Both the position numbers and the translations under genes were made by a program. A stretch of 64,000 bases of DNA, taken from positions 8,001,501 to 8,065,500 of the forward strand of contig NC_020126.1 of NCBI RefSeq assembly GCF_000331735.1, given 5' to 3'. Origin of the DNA: Myxococcus stipitatus DSM 14675. Lineage in GTDB: Bacteria; Myxococcota; Myxococcia; Myxococcales; Myxococcaceae. Positions within the stretch are counted from its first letter, which is position 1. Every line of letters starts with the position of its first letter. The notes below the pieces were generated by a model. The model did not search any database. It was given only the letters and a program-made list of their open reading frames with translations, and was not told the origin of the DNA. Positions 24,601 to 31,877 of the stretch are shown here, piece after piece.

Positions 24601-27600
24601 CGGTGTCGACGGTGAGGTTGATGGTCCACGTGAAGCTCGCGGCCGTGGCGTCCACGTCACCATCGAAGTCCACCGCGCGGACCTGGAAGGTGTGCTGGCC
24701 CTGCGCCAGGTTCGCGTAGTCGATGGGCCCCGTGCAGGCCGTGAAGGCGGCGCCATCGAGAGAGCACTCGAAGGTGTCGCGGCTGTCGCCAGGGGTCGAG
24801 ACGAAGTCGAACCGCGCGCTCGCGGTGGTCGAGGCCGCCGGCGGGCTCAGCGTGATCTGCGTGTCCGGCACCGTGTCCACGGAGAAGTTCACCGTGTCCG
24901 TGGCCGTGTTGCCCGAGGAGTCCTCGGCGGTCGCCGTCACCGTGTGCGCTCCGTCGAGCAGCCGCGTGGACACAGCCAACGACCAGGTGCCATCCGGCGC
25001 CGCCGTCACCGTGCCCGCCGAGACGCCGTCCACCGTCACAGTCACCGTGGCACCCGCCTCGGCCGTTCCCGTGTACGTCACCACGCCGTTCGTCAGCACC
25101 TCACCCTCCGTCGGAGAAGTGATGTCCACCGACGTGCTCGTATCCACCCGGAAGTTGTTCGTATCCGTCGCGGTGTTGCCGGCCTCGTCCTCCACCGCGG
25201 CCGTCACGGAGTGAGGACCATCCGCCAGCGCCGCGGGCGCGGGCATCATCCAGTTGCCATCCGCGGCCGCAACCACCGTCCCGATGACGTTGCCGTCCAC
25301 GCTCACCGTCACCGTGGCACCCGGCTCCGCCGTTCCCGTGTACGTCACCACGCCATCGGTCAGCACCGCGCCGTCCGTGGGAGTGGTGATGGTCACCGTC
25401 GTCTGCGTATCCACCCGGAAGGTGTTCGTATCCGAAGCGGTGTTGCCACTCCCGTCATCGGCCGTGGCCGTCACGGAGTGCGCGCCATCCGCCAGCGTCG
25501 CGGGAACCGGCAAGGACCACGAGCCATCCGGCTGCGCCGTCACCGTCCCGACGAGGTTGCCGTCCACGGTCACCGTCACCGTGGAGCCCGGCTCCGCCGT
25601 ACCCGCGTACGTCACGACACCGTTCGTCAGCACGGCGCCTTCCGCCGGCGTCGTGATGCTCACCGACGTCTGCGTGTTCACCGTGAAGTTGTTGGTGTCC
25701 GTCGCGGTGTTGCCCGCCGCGTCCTCCGCATCCGCCGTCACGGAGTGCGGGCCCTCGCCCAGCGTCGCGATGCCCGGAACCGTCCAGCTTCCGTTCGCCG
25801 CCGCCGTCGTCGTGCCCACCACCGTGCCATCCACGGTCACCGTCACCGTGGCGCCCGGCTCCGCCGTACCCGTGTACGTCACCACCCCGTCGTTGATGAC
25901 CGAGCCATCCACCGGCGTCGTGATGGTCACCGACGTCGTCGTGTCCACCGTGAAGTTGTTCGTGTCCGTCGCGGTGTTGCCAGCCGCGTCCTCCGCGGTG
26001 GCCGTCACCGAGTGCGGGCCCTCGCCCAGCGTCGAGACACCCGGCACCGTCCAGGAGCCGTTCGCCGCCGCCGTCGTCGTGCCCACGAGGTTGCCGTCCA
26101 CCGTCACAGTCACCGTGGCGCCCGGCTCCGCCGTACCCGTGTACGTCACCGCGCCGTTGGTGATGACCGAGCCATCCGCCGGCGTCGTGACGCTCACCGC
26201 CGTGCCCGAGTCCACCGTGAAGTTGTTCGTGTCCGTCGCCGTGTTGCCGTTGATGTCGCGCGAGGAGGCCGTCACCGTGTGCGGCCCATCCGCCAGCGGC
26301 GTCGCCACCGGCAGCGACCAGGAGCCATCCGGGCCCGCGGTCACCGTGTCCACCACCGTGCCGTCCACGGTGATGGTCACCGTGGCCCCAGGCTCCGCCG
26401 TACCCGTGTACGTCACCACCGGGTTCGTCAACGTCGAGCCTTCCGCCGGACCCGAGATGCTCACCGCCGTCTGGGCATCCACCGTGAAGGCGTTCGTGTC
26501 CGAAGCGACGTGGCCCCGGCCGTCATCCGCCGTCGCCGTCACCGAGTGCGCACCGTCCGCCAGCGGCGCCGCCACCGGCAGCGTCCAGCTTCCGTTCGCG
26601 GCCGCGGTCACCGTGCCCACGAGAATGCCGTCCACGGTCACCGTCACCGTGGCGCCCGGCTCCGCCGTGCCCGCATACGTCACCACCGGGTTCGTCAGCA
26701 CCGCGCCCTCTGCGGGCGTCGTGACACTGACGGAGGTCCCCGTGTCGACCGTGAAGTTGTTCGTGTCCGTCGCCGTGTTGCCAGCGGTGTCCTGCGCCGT
26801 CGCAGTCACCGTGTGCGGGCCATCCGCCAGCGGCGCGGCCACCGGCAAGGACCAGTCGCCACCCGCGTTCGCGGTCACCGTGCCCACCGTCGTGCCGTCC
26901 ACGGTCACCGTCACCGTGGCGCCCGGCTCCGCGGTACCCGAGTAGGTCACCGCGCCGCTCGGCAGCACCGAGCCCTCCGCGGGCGTCGTGATGCTGACGG
27001 AGGTTCCCGTGTCCACCGTGAAGCTGTTCGTGTCCGTCGCCGTGTTGCCAGCGGCGTCCTCCGCCGTGGCCGTCACCGTGTGCGGGCCGTTCGCCAGCGG
27101 CGCGGCCACGGGCACAGACCAGCTCCCGTTCGCGGCCGCCGTCACCGTGCCCACCGTCGTGCCGTCCACGGTCACCGTCACCACGGCGCCCGGCTCAGCG
27201 GTACCCGCGTACGTCACCACGCCGTTCGTCAGCACGGCGCCTTCCGCCGGTGTCGTGATGCTCACCGCCGTCTGCGTGTCCACCGTGAAGGTCGAGGTCG
27301 TCGCGGTGCTCGTGCGAGTCGCGTCCTGGGCGACCACCGACACGTTGTAGACCCCATCCGCCAGGGTGGCGGGAATCGTGAAGGTCCAGTTGCCCCCCGT
27401 CACAGGAACGGACGCATACGTCGTGCCATTGAGCGTCACGACCACCGTCGTCGCGCCACCGGATGCCGTACCCGTGATTTGCGTCGGGGACGTCGTCAGC
27501 ACCGCGTTGTTCGCCGGGCTGACAATGACCGGCGGCGGCAGGGAGTTCTGCACCGTGAAGTTGTTCGTGTTGCTGCGAACGCTGGATGCGCCGTTCAGCA

Positions 27601-29236
27601 CGGAGATGGCGCTCACCGTGTGCGCCCCCACCGTCAGGTCCGCGACCGGCGTGTACGTGTAGTTCCCGTTGGTATCCGCGGGGACCCGGGCCAGCTCCAC
27701 TCCGTCCACGTAGAGGATGACCGTGGAGTTCGGAGTCGCGGTGCCCGAGATGGGAGGACGCGCGCCCGTGATGGAGCCGTTGGCCGGCGTCACCACGGTC
27801 GGCGCGGTCGGCGTCTCGAAGCCACCCGCGATGGGCTCGACAACGCCCGGGCTGCCCGCGATGGCTCCGTAGGAGGGACCATCCACAGCCGCCGCATCGG
27901 ATTGGGTTCCTGGAATACCGCCCGAGACACTGGGCGAGCAGGCCACGGTGCTGCCCTGGAGCAGCACACGACCGCCACCGCCGCCGCCACCCGTCCCGTG
28001 CTGGGCGTAGACGGTGCTGCCACCGTTTCCACCGCGCGCCGAGACCTGGTTCGCGTTGCAGGTCAGGTTCCCGGTAAAGCGCAGGTAGAGGGTGCCACCC
28101 GCGCCGCCACCGCCCGCCGCGTCGTTCCCGACGCCACTGGTATTCAGGCCCGCCAGGCCATTGGAGGAGATGGTTCCCGCCCCCGACAGCGACGCCGCAC
28201 GAATGAACACGATGCCGCCCGCTGCACTGCCCGCACCGCCAAAGTCATCGTTGCTGTGCCCTGCACCACCACCACCACCGAACAGCAGGTGGTTCAGGGC
28301 GGTGAAGTTCATCTGCGTACCACCTCGACCACCCACGTCACGCGACGGAGGCGCGTCACCGCTCCAGGTGCGACCACCCTTGCCGCCCGCACCAGCGCTA
28401 CCGCCACCACCGCCACCTGAGTTGTGGCAGATGCCACCGCCCGCACCGTTCGCGATGTTGCCGTAACCCGTCGTGCTGGCATCAAACGGGTATTCGATGT
28501 CATAGGCGGCCAGCACCACGCCCTCGCCCTTGGGCGCACCACCCGGATAGTCCTCGTCCACGCCCGTGCAGCTATCGCCGTCGCCGTTCGCGAAGACGCC
28601 ACCACGGAAGCCCGCGCCGCTCGCGGAGATGGCCCCCGCGTTCGTCACGGCGTTCCTGGCCAGGAAGATGACGACACCACCGGTCACCCCATCCCAGGGC
28701 TGAGCGACGATGCTGCCCGCCGCGTTCACCGTCACCGTCGTGTACTCGGGAACCCGGATGGCCTGCGTCGCGTTGGCCGCGAAGGGCACCGTGAGGGGGG
28801 CCGAGAAAGTAAGGCGCGTGGCCGTCAGGGCCGAGACGCGAGCAAACTCCCAGCGCCCCACCCCGATGTTCGCCGCGACGTTCAGGTCGACTGGGGTCTG
28901 GCTGCCCGAGGCCGGCGCCGTCAATCCCGCGGTCTGGAACACCAGCACCAGGTCACCGATGGCAAACCCGGCCGTCGACGCGACATTCACGAAGGCCTGG
29001 TTCGCCGGAACCGCGGCCGACACCTGCGTGTAGGTGTTGATGACCGTGTCCGGCGCATTGACCGTGAGCGCCCCATCCGAGCCATCGCCCAGGTGGAAGG
29101 TGTCCGCCGCGGCCCGTGCGGTGGAAGGCGCCATCAACGCGGTGCACAGGAGCGCCAGCAGCGCCGCGACGGGCAACCGGGCCCGTACACTCCGTGCCAC
29201 ATCGAGCGAATCTGGATTTTGTAAGTTCGGATTCAT
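21653..29236 (-). CDS. Giant surface protein: Ig-like repeats, type-3 repeats, MYXO-CTERM-like tail, then OmpA-type barrel in one frame
   Basis: 2527 aa. Order: signal peptide (to about 41); Gly-rich N-terminal domain (about 45-480) with few Cys; 11 Ig-like units, the last nine near-identical (658-1458); one Cys-containing beta domain; DxDxDG calcium-binding type-3 repeats (about 1540-1900); GC motif at Cys1908, hydrophobic stretch and Arg cluster RRFRR (1930-1934), like a MYXO-CTERM tag; a second signal-like peptide ending AQPAQAQ (to 1965); a beta-barrel-like region (about 1966-2250); more type-3 repeats; OmpA peptidoglycan-binding domain (about 2405-2515, EGHTDSDG and RRRAANVREFL). ATG at 29236 gives the signal peptide; ATG at 29284 is possible. 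Likely adhesin plus outer-membrane anchor. Some similar myxobacterial proteins carry the name AgmC; I cannot confirm that here. Confidence 0.85.
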   Translation of the reverse strand: MNPNLQNPDSLDVARSVRARLPVAALLALLCTALMAPSTARAAADTFHLGDGSDGALTVNAPDTVINTYTQVSAAVPANQAFVNVASTAGFAIGDLVLVFQTAGLTAPASGSQTPVDLNVAANIGVGRWEFARVSALTATRLTFSAPLTVPFAANATQAIRVPEYTTVTVNAAGSIVAQPWDGVTGGVVIFLARNAVTNAGAISASGAGFRGGVFANGDGDSCTGVDEDYPGGAPKGEGVVLAAYDIEYPFDASTTGYGNIANGAGGGICHNSGGGGGGSAGAGGKGGRTWSGDAPPSRDVGGRGGTQMNFTALNHLLFGGGGGAGHSNDDFGGAGSAAGGIVFIRAASLSGAGTISSNGLAGLNTSGVGNDAAGGGGAGGTLYLRFTGNLTCNANQVSARGGNGGSTVYAQHGTGGGGGGGRVLLQGSTVACSPSVSGGIPGTQSDAAAVDGPSYGAIAGSPGVVEPIAGGFETPTAPTVVTPANGSITGARPPISGTATPNSTVILYVDGVELARVPADTNGNYTYTPVADLTVGAHTVSAISVLNGASSVRSNTNNFTVQNSLPPPVIVSPANNAVLTTSPTQITGTASGGATTVVVTLNGTTYASVPVTGGNWTFTIPATLADGVYNVSVVAQDATRTSTATTSTFTVDTQTAVSITTPAEGAVLTNGVVTYAGTAEPGAVVTVTVDGTTVGTVTAAANGSWSVPVAAPLANGPHTVTATAEDAAGNTATDTNSFTVDTGTSVSITTPAEGSVLPSGAVTYSGTAEPGATVTVTVDGTTVGTVTANAGGDWSLPVAAPLADGPHTVTATAQDTAGNTATDTNNFTVDTGTSVSVTTPAEGAVLTNPVVTYAGTAEPGATVTVTVDGILVGTVTAAANGSWTLPVAAPLADGAHSVTATADDGRGHVASDTNAFTVDAQTAVSISGPAEGSTLTNPVVTYTGTAEPGATVTITVDGTVVDTVTAGPDGSWSLPVATPLADGPHTVTASSRDINGNTATDTNNFTVDSGTAVSVTTPADGSVITNGAVTYTGTAEPGATVTVTVDGNLVGTTTAAANGSWTVPGVSTLGEGPHSVTATAEDAAGNTATDTNNFTVDTTTSVTITTPVDGSVINDGVVTYTGTAEPGATVTVTVDGTVVGTTTAAANGSWTVPGIATLGEGPHSVTADAEDAAGNTATDTNNFTVNTQTSVSITTPAEGAVLTNGVVTYAGTAEPGSTVTVTVDGNLVGTVTAQPDGSWSLPVPATLADGAHSVTATADDGSGNTASDTNTFRVDTQTTVTITTPTDGAVLTDGVVTYTGTAEPGATVTVSVDGNVIGTVVAAADGNWMMPAPAALADGPHSVTAAVEDEAGNTATDTNNFRVDTSTSVDITSPTEGEVLTNGVVTYTGTAEAGATVTVTVDGVSAGTVTAAPDGTWSLAVSTRLLDGAHTVTATAEDSSGNTATDTVNFSVDTVPDTQITLSPPAASTTASARFDFVSTPGDSRDTFECSLDGAAFTACTGPIDYANLAQGQHTFQVRAVDFDGDVDATAASFTWTINLTVDTDGDGLTDEDEVTRGTDPNDSDTDDDGIPDGVEVNVGGTDPLDDDTDNDGLLDGTEDKDHDGVVDPGETSPVLADTDADGVQDGTELGITQPEGTDTDTTVFIPDADPTTTTDPLNVDTDGGSVRDGIEDANHNGRVDPGETNPNVAADDTDSDLDGIDDATEIELGLDPRDPDTDDDGVPDGQDGITDTDGDGRIDANDPDSDNDGVNDGTERGVTRETAPPGTNVDSPNFVPDADPSTTTDPKRADTDGDGLKDGEEDADHNGRVDATETNPNDADTDDDALPDGVEVRGSNATNPLNPDTDGDGLKDGTEDANHNGGVDNGETDPNDRDTDRGGASDGEEVTGGSNPLNGNDDFVVVGRGCSTGGAGTFAPLALLLLAVPMMRRFRRATERSSRGLAAGIAGGLALGGMMVAQPAQAQVVAPSGASQSIDVQRFKPGPGAEDILGIHSARVQRHLGLNLGVSLNYGSKPLNFMDPRSDRFITALVSRQLGVDLMGAVGLFDRFELGIVLPVTFQDSDPAPQVDSSFSKGVGSGGIGDLRLVPKARLFNAESFGLALVVPVSLPTAGGNDFLGSSGVGVQPKLVAEYGENVRFAANVGVDIREKQVLRNVTAGNAFTYGLGTEIPFTLGRLPLSAEATVIGAIGLDEQDTEETPLEVLAAVKYRAPSGFTAHLGGGPGLTRGYGTPGYRLLAGFSYSPPVEPQKAEPPPPLDSDGDGLYDRDDRCPKQAEDKDGFEDADGCPDPDNDQDGILDGADQCVNQPETSNGFQDEDGCPDEAPPVDSDGDGLMDPDDRCPAQAEDKDGFEDADGCPDLDNDKDGIADVADKCPLEPEVINGVTDEDGCPDKGKVKVQVEGERVVILEKVHFATGKDIILPRSFPLLKQVAAVLRANPQVELLRVEGHTDSDGNDAANLDLSRRRAANVREFLLKEGIAAARLESQGYGETKPVDTNKTVKGRENNRRVEFTILRVGKVEVERESP
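23342..23518 (-). other. Internal MYXO-CTERM-like tag followed by a signal-peptide-like segment
   Basis: Residues 1907-1965 of the giant protein. Gly-Cys1908 with a short Gly/Ser/Thr spacer, about 11 hydrophobic residues (PLALLLLAV), then RRFRR: the three-part layout of a MYXO-CTERM sorting tail, normally found at a protein's very end. Directly after it come Arg/Ser residues, a Gly/Ala/Leu hydrophobic core and AQPAQAQ, a signal-peptidase-like site. Met1928/1929 could act as an internal start giving a 600-aa OmpA-family protein, but no Shine-Dalgarno match precedes them. Read in full, the frame is continuous. Confidence 0.7.
24863..27265 (-). repeat. Nine tandem 267-bp repeats (89-aa Ig-like units)
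   Basis: Nine consecutive units of exactly 89 codons, each with a core such as VTYTGTAEPGATV followed by VTVDG, GSW, a DGPHSVTA-type turn and GNTATDTNNFTVD. The 267-bp period was checked by measuring identical DNA segments in adjacent units (26411 to 26678). Two more diverged units precede them in the protein (about residues 475-657). High identity suggests recent expansion and possible copy-number change between strains. Confidence 0.9.
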
Positions 29237-29386
29237 AGGACTTGCGCCACACGGAGAGGGAAATGCCGGCGGCTGGTAGTGCACATAGCAATCCCGGCGC
29301 CAGGGCTCGTCCAGTTATCGGCACACATCCTTCCGGGACGTTCTCGCGCTAACTCCTGGACTCTTCCCCCCGAGGATCCGAATCAC

Positions 29387-29412
29387 GGATCCGGATTCTG
29401 GAAACCGGATCC
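29387..29412. promoter_or_regulatory. 26-bp inverted repeat GGATCCGG-N10-CCGGATCC
   Basis: Perfect 8-bp arms, 10-nt spacer, about 150 bp upstream of the giant gene's start. A third GGATCC lies at 29374-29379 within a similar half-site (GGATCCGAATC). Candidate operator for a dimeric regulator. Confidence 0.45.
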
Positions 29413-29447
29413 TTTGCCACCCCAGCCAGTGCCCGTTCTGGGCTTCG

Positions 29448-29491
29448 TTGACCCGTCAATCCGGGGAAGCGCACCCGCCCTGACGCGTCAG
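29448..29491. promoter_or_regulatory. Paired TGACNNGTCA palindromes
   Basis: TTGACCCGTCAA (29448-29459) and CTGACGCGTCAG (29480-29491) share the core TGAC-NN-GTCA and are spaced 32 bp centre to centre, about three helical turns. This is the layout of cooperative binding by a dimeric regulator at the giant gene's promoter. Regulator unknown. Confidence 0.45.
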
Positions 29492-29533
29492 CCCGGCTCC
29501 CCCGGTCCACGGAACCCGTGACGCAGTGCGCCC

Positions 29534-29569
29534 AAAAACAAAGGGGGCCCTCCGGATGGAAGGGCCCCT
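29534..29569 (-). terminator. Intrinsic terminator ending the dcw operon after ftsA
   Basis: GC-rich stem GGGGCCCT / AGGGCCCC extended by CC/GG with one bulged A and a short loop (29543-29569). On the minus strand it is followed by TTTGTTTTTGGG. Lies 37 bp past the ftsA stop. Confidence 0.85.
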
Positions 29570-29605
29570 CGCGTTGCACCGGGACGCTGTCGCGTCCTCG
29601 CGGCG

Positions 29606-30838
29606 CTAGAAGATTTCCTCGAGCCACTCGCGCATGCGGCCCTTCACCTTCTTGTACACGTTCTCTTCGCGGATGCGGAACATGCGACGGTCCAGGTGCT
29701 TGGCGCCGTAGACGACCAGGCCCACGCCCGTCGCGTACATCGGGCTCTTCACCACATCCACCAGGCCGCCGATGCCGCGCGGCATGCCCCGGCGCACCGG
29801 CAACCCGAGCACTTCCTCGGCCAGCTCCGGCATGCCCGCCAGCAGCGTGGAGCCACCGGTGATCACGACGCCCGAGGCCAGCAGGTCCTCGTAGCCACAC
29901 TTCTGGATCTCCCGGTGCACCAGCTGGAAGATCTCCTCGACGCGCGGCTCCAGAATCTCGCAGAGAATCTGCCGCCCCAGGACGCGAGGCTGACGCCCGC
30001 CCACGCTCGGCACCTCCAGCGTGTCGTCCTTGTTGATGAGCGACGCCAGCGCGCAGCCGTACTTCTGCTTGATGCGCTCGGCCTCGTGGGCCGGCGTGCG
30101 CAACCCGATGGCAATATCACTGGTGAGGTTGTTGCCACCCAGTGCAATCACCGCCGTGTGGACGATGGAGCCACCCGAGAAGATGGCGATGTCCGTCGTG
30201 CCGCCGCCGATGTCGACGAGGCAGACGCCCAGCTCCTTCTCGTCGTCGCCCAGCACGGCCTCGGCGCTCGCCAGGGGCTGCAGGACGATGTCCGAAACAT
30301 TCAGGCCCGTCCGGTTCGCGCACTTGACGATGTTCTGCGCGCTGGAGACGGCGCCCGTGACGATGTGCACCTTGGCCTCCAGGCGCACGCCCGCCATGCC
30401 CAGGGGCTCCTTGATGCCGCCCTGGTCATCGATGATGAACTCCTGGGGCAGCACGTGGATGACTTCCCGGTCCAGGGGAATGGCCACCGCCTTCGCCGCG
30501 TCGATGACGCGGGCGATGTCCGCCTCGCGGACCTCCTTGTCCTTCACCGCGACGATGCCCTGGGAATTGAAGCCCTTGATGTGGCCACCGGCGATGCCCG
30601 TGTAGACATGGGAAATCTCGGCGCCCGCCATCAGCTCCGCTTCTTCGATCGCGCGGCGGATGGAGGAGACGGTCGCCTCGATGTTGACCACCACGCCCTT
30701 ACGCAGCCCCTTCGACGGATGCGTCCCGATACCGATGATGTCGATACCGCTGTCGGTCAGCTCCCCGACGATGGCGCAAATCTTCGTCGTGCCGATGTCG
30801 AGGCCGACAATAATCTCCCCCGACTTCTGCTTCGCCAT
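29606..30838 (-). CDS. ftsA: Cell division protein FtsA
   Basis: Actin-fold ATPase that tethers FtsZ filaments to the inner membrane and recruits later division proteins. 410 aa. Phosphate-1 motif VGLDIGTTKICAIVGE (about 10-25), the connecting FtsA-specific 1C region with HVYTGIAGGHIKGFNSQG, phosphate-2 VCLVDIGGGTTDIAIFSGG (about 200-218), adenosine motif VITGGSTLLAGMPELAEE (about 330-348) and a basic amphipathic C-terminal helix (KKVKGRMREWLEEIF), the expected membrane-targeting peptide. ATG at 30836-30838 with a strong GGGAGGG site. Last gene of the dcw operon, 44 bp after ftsQ; terminator follows. Confidence 0.96.
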   Translation of the reverse strand: MAKQKSGEIIVGLDIGTTKICAIVGELTDSGIDIIGIGTHPSKGLRKGVVVNIEATVSSIRRAIEEAELMAGAEISHVYTGIAGGHIKGFNSQGIVAVKDKEVREADIARVIDAAKAVAIPLDREVIHVLPQEFIIDDQGGIKEPLGMAGVRLEAKVHIVTGAVSSAQNIVKCANRTGLNVSDIVLQPLASAEAVLGDDEKELGVCLVDIGGGTTDIAIFSGGSIVHTAVIALGGNNLTSDIAIGLRTPAHEAERIKQKYGCALASLINKDDTLEVPSVGGRQPRVLGRQILCEILEPRVEEIFQLVHREIQKCGYEDLLASGVVITGGSTLLAGMPELAEEVLGLPVRRGMPRGIGGLVDVVKSPMYATGVGLVVYGAKHLDRRMFRIREENVYKKVKGRMREWLEEIF

Positions 30839-30882
30839 GACAACCCTCCCAGGCCCCCCACTCTCGTGAAAGGGGCGTCCTC

Positions 30883-31740
30883 TTACTGCTTCGCGCTCCC
30901 GTTCCTCTCGGACACGGGGCTCGAAATCTTCACCGCCACCCAACCGGGCCGGGCCCGGTTATCCAGGTGAATGATCTCCGCTGCAAGCCCCCTGGCGCCC
31001 AGTTCGCGCCGGACACGGGCCAACCGCTGCAGCTTGACCTCGGAATCTCCTTCGCCTAGGCGCACTTCCTGGCCGGAAGCCGCCACCAGCGTCACGTCCC
31101 GCCCCTCCATCCGCACCTCGGACAGCCGCTCGGGCTTGCCCGCCACCGCCTCCTTCGTGTACGCCCGAGCCACTTCCAGCGCTGCCTGGAACCGCTGGCG
31201 CGCCTGGTCCGGGTCCGCCACGTAGCCCTCCCGGTCCACCCCGGTGACGAGCGGCAGGTCCAGTCCATCCCCTGGCGTCACCCGCTTGAAGGGCTCGCCC
31301 TCCTCGTCCAACACGTACAGCTCGCCCAGCACCGCCAGTGCCTCCGGCACATGCTCCGTCACCGCGACCGACACGCGGTTGGGGAAACGCCGGGACACCT
31401 CCACCTTCTTCACCCACGGGTGCTGAAGCATGGTGCGCTCCAGCGCCCCCACGTCCAACGCCCACAGGTTCTGCCCCTTCGTCAGCGCCGCCAGCCGCAG
31501 CAACTCCACGCGCGAGGCGCGCTGCAGGCCGGAGAACGACACCGCCGCCAGCTCGAACCGCGGAGACTGGAGCGCCCAGCGCCTCAGCTCCACCCCGCCC
31601 CACACCAACAGCCCCGTCGCCAGCGTCAGCGCCAGCACCTTCATCACGCCCGGTCCCTTCGAACGCACCGCGCCTTTGACCGCCTCGTTTCGCTGGGCGG
31701 CGTCCTGACGGCGGCGGTTCTTGTTTCGACCAAAGGCCAT
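30883..31740 (-). CDS. ftsQ: Cell division protein FtsQ/DivIB
   Basis: Bitopic inner-membrane division protein that bridges early and late divisome parts. 285 aa. A basic cytoplasmic N-terminus (about 1-30), one membrane span (VMKVLALTLATGLLVWGGVEL, about 33-53), then a POTRA domain (FELAAVSFSGLQRASRVELLRLA and PWVKKVEVSRRFPNRVSVAVTEH, about 65-135) and the FtsQ beta domain. ATG at 31738-31740; its Shine-Dalgarno region is poor (CGTTCACTCACC before the start). This is the only dcw junction here with a long gap (137 bp) to the upstream gene, and that gap holds three adjacent hairpins. Confidence 0.92.
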   Translation of the reverse strand: MAFGRNKNRRRQDAAQRNEAVKGAVRSKGPGVMKVLALTLATGLLVWGGVELRRWALQSPRFELAAVSFSGLQRASRVELLRLAALTKGQNLWALDVGALERTMLQHPWVKKVEVSRRFPNRVSVAVTEHVPEALAVLGELYVLDEEGEPFKRVTPGDGLDLPLVTGVDREGYVADPDQARQRFQAALEVARAYTKEAVAGKPERLSEVRMEGRDVTLVAASGQEVRLGEGDSEVKLQRLARVRRELGARGLAAEIIHLDNRARPGWVAVKISSPVSERNGSAKQ

Positions 31741-31785
31741 GGTGAGTGAACGGTGACACGCATGCTGCGCGCGGATGTTTCTCCA

Positions 31786-31842
31786 CGCCAGTTTTTGGCG
31801 ACAGCCACGTTGCTGTAGCGCCCCAAGACACACGAGGGGCGC
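31786..31842 (-). promoter_or_regulatory. Three tandem hairpins in the ddl-ftsQ gap
   Basis: In transcription order: GCGCCCC/GGGGCGC (31842-31818, 7-bp stem, 11-nt loop), ACAGC/GCTGT (31816-31801) and CGCCA/TGGCG (31800-31786, loop of A-rich sequence). All lie between the ddl stop and the weakly primed ftsQ start. Possible attenuator, RNA-processing or translation-control element setting FtsQ/FtsA levels apart from the mur genes. Confidence 0.45.
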
Positions 31843-31877
31843 GAGACTTCGAGGGGGATTCGGAAGGGGGGCGCCTT

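Larger units (their letters stand above)
29237..29605. other. 369-bp regulatory gap between ftsA and the giant surface-protein gene
   Basis: No gene is supported. From the ftsA side it holds an intrinsic terminator (29534-29569), two TGACNNGTCA palindromes 32 bp apart (29448-29459 and 29480-29491) and a GGATCC-containing inverted repeat (29387-29412). The promoter of the giant gene should lie here; no strong -35/-10 pair is visible. Confidence 0.65.

Noticed and set aside
24863..27265. Regular 267-bp repeats considered as a CRISPR or satellite array
   Set aside because: Units are far too long for CRISPR repeats, have no spacers, and are a continuous in-frame protein repeat.
21524..28420. A very long open frame (over 2200 codons) on the plus strand opposite the giant surface-protein gene
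   Set aside because: Its translation is Arg/His/Val low-complexity typical of the antisense of GC-rich repeats; the minus-strand frame has recognisable domains and a signal peptide.
21653..29236. Naming the giant protein TraA/TraB or AgmC
   Set aside because: Only the domain layout is similar; no homology search was possible, and TraA and TraB are separate proteins in the described system.
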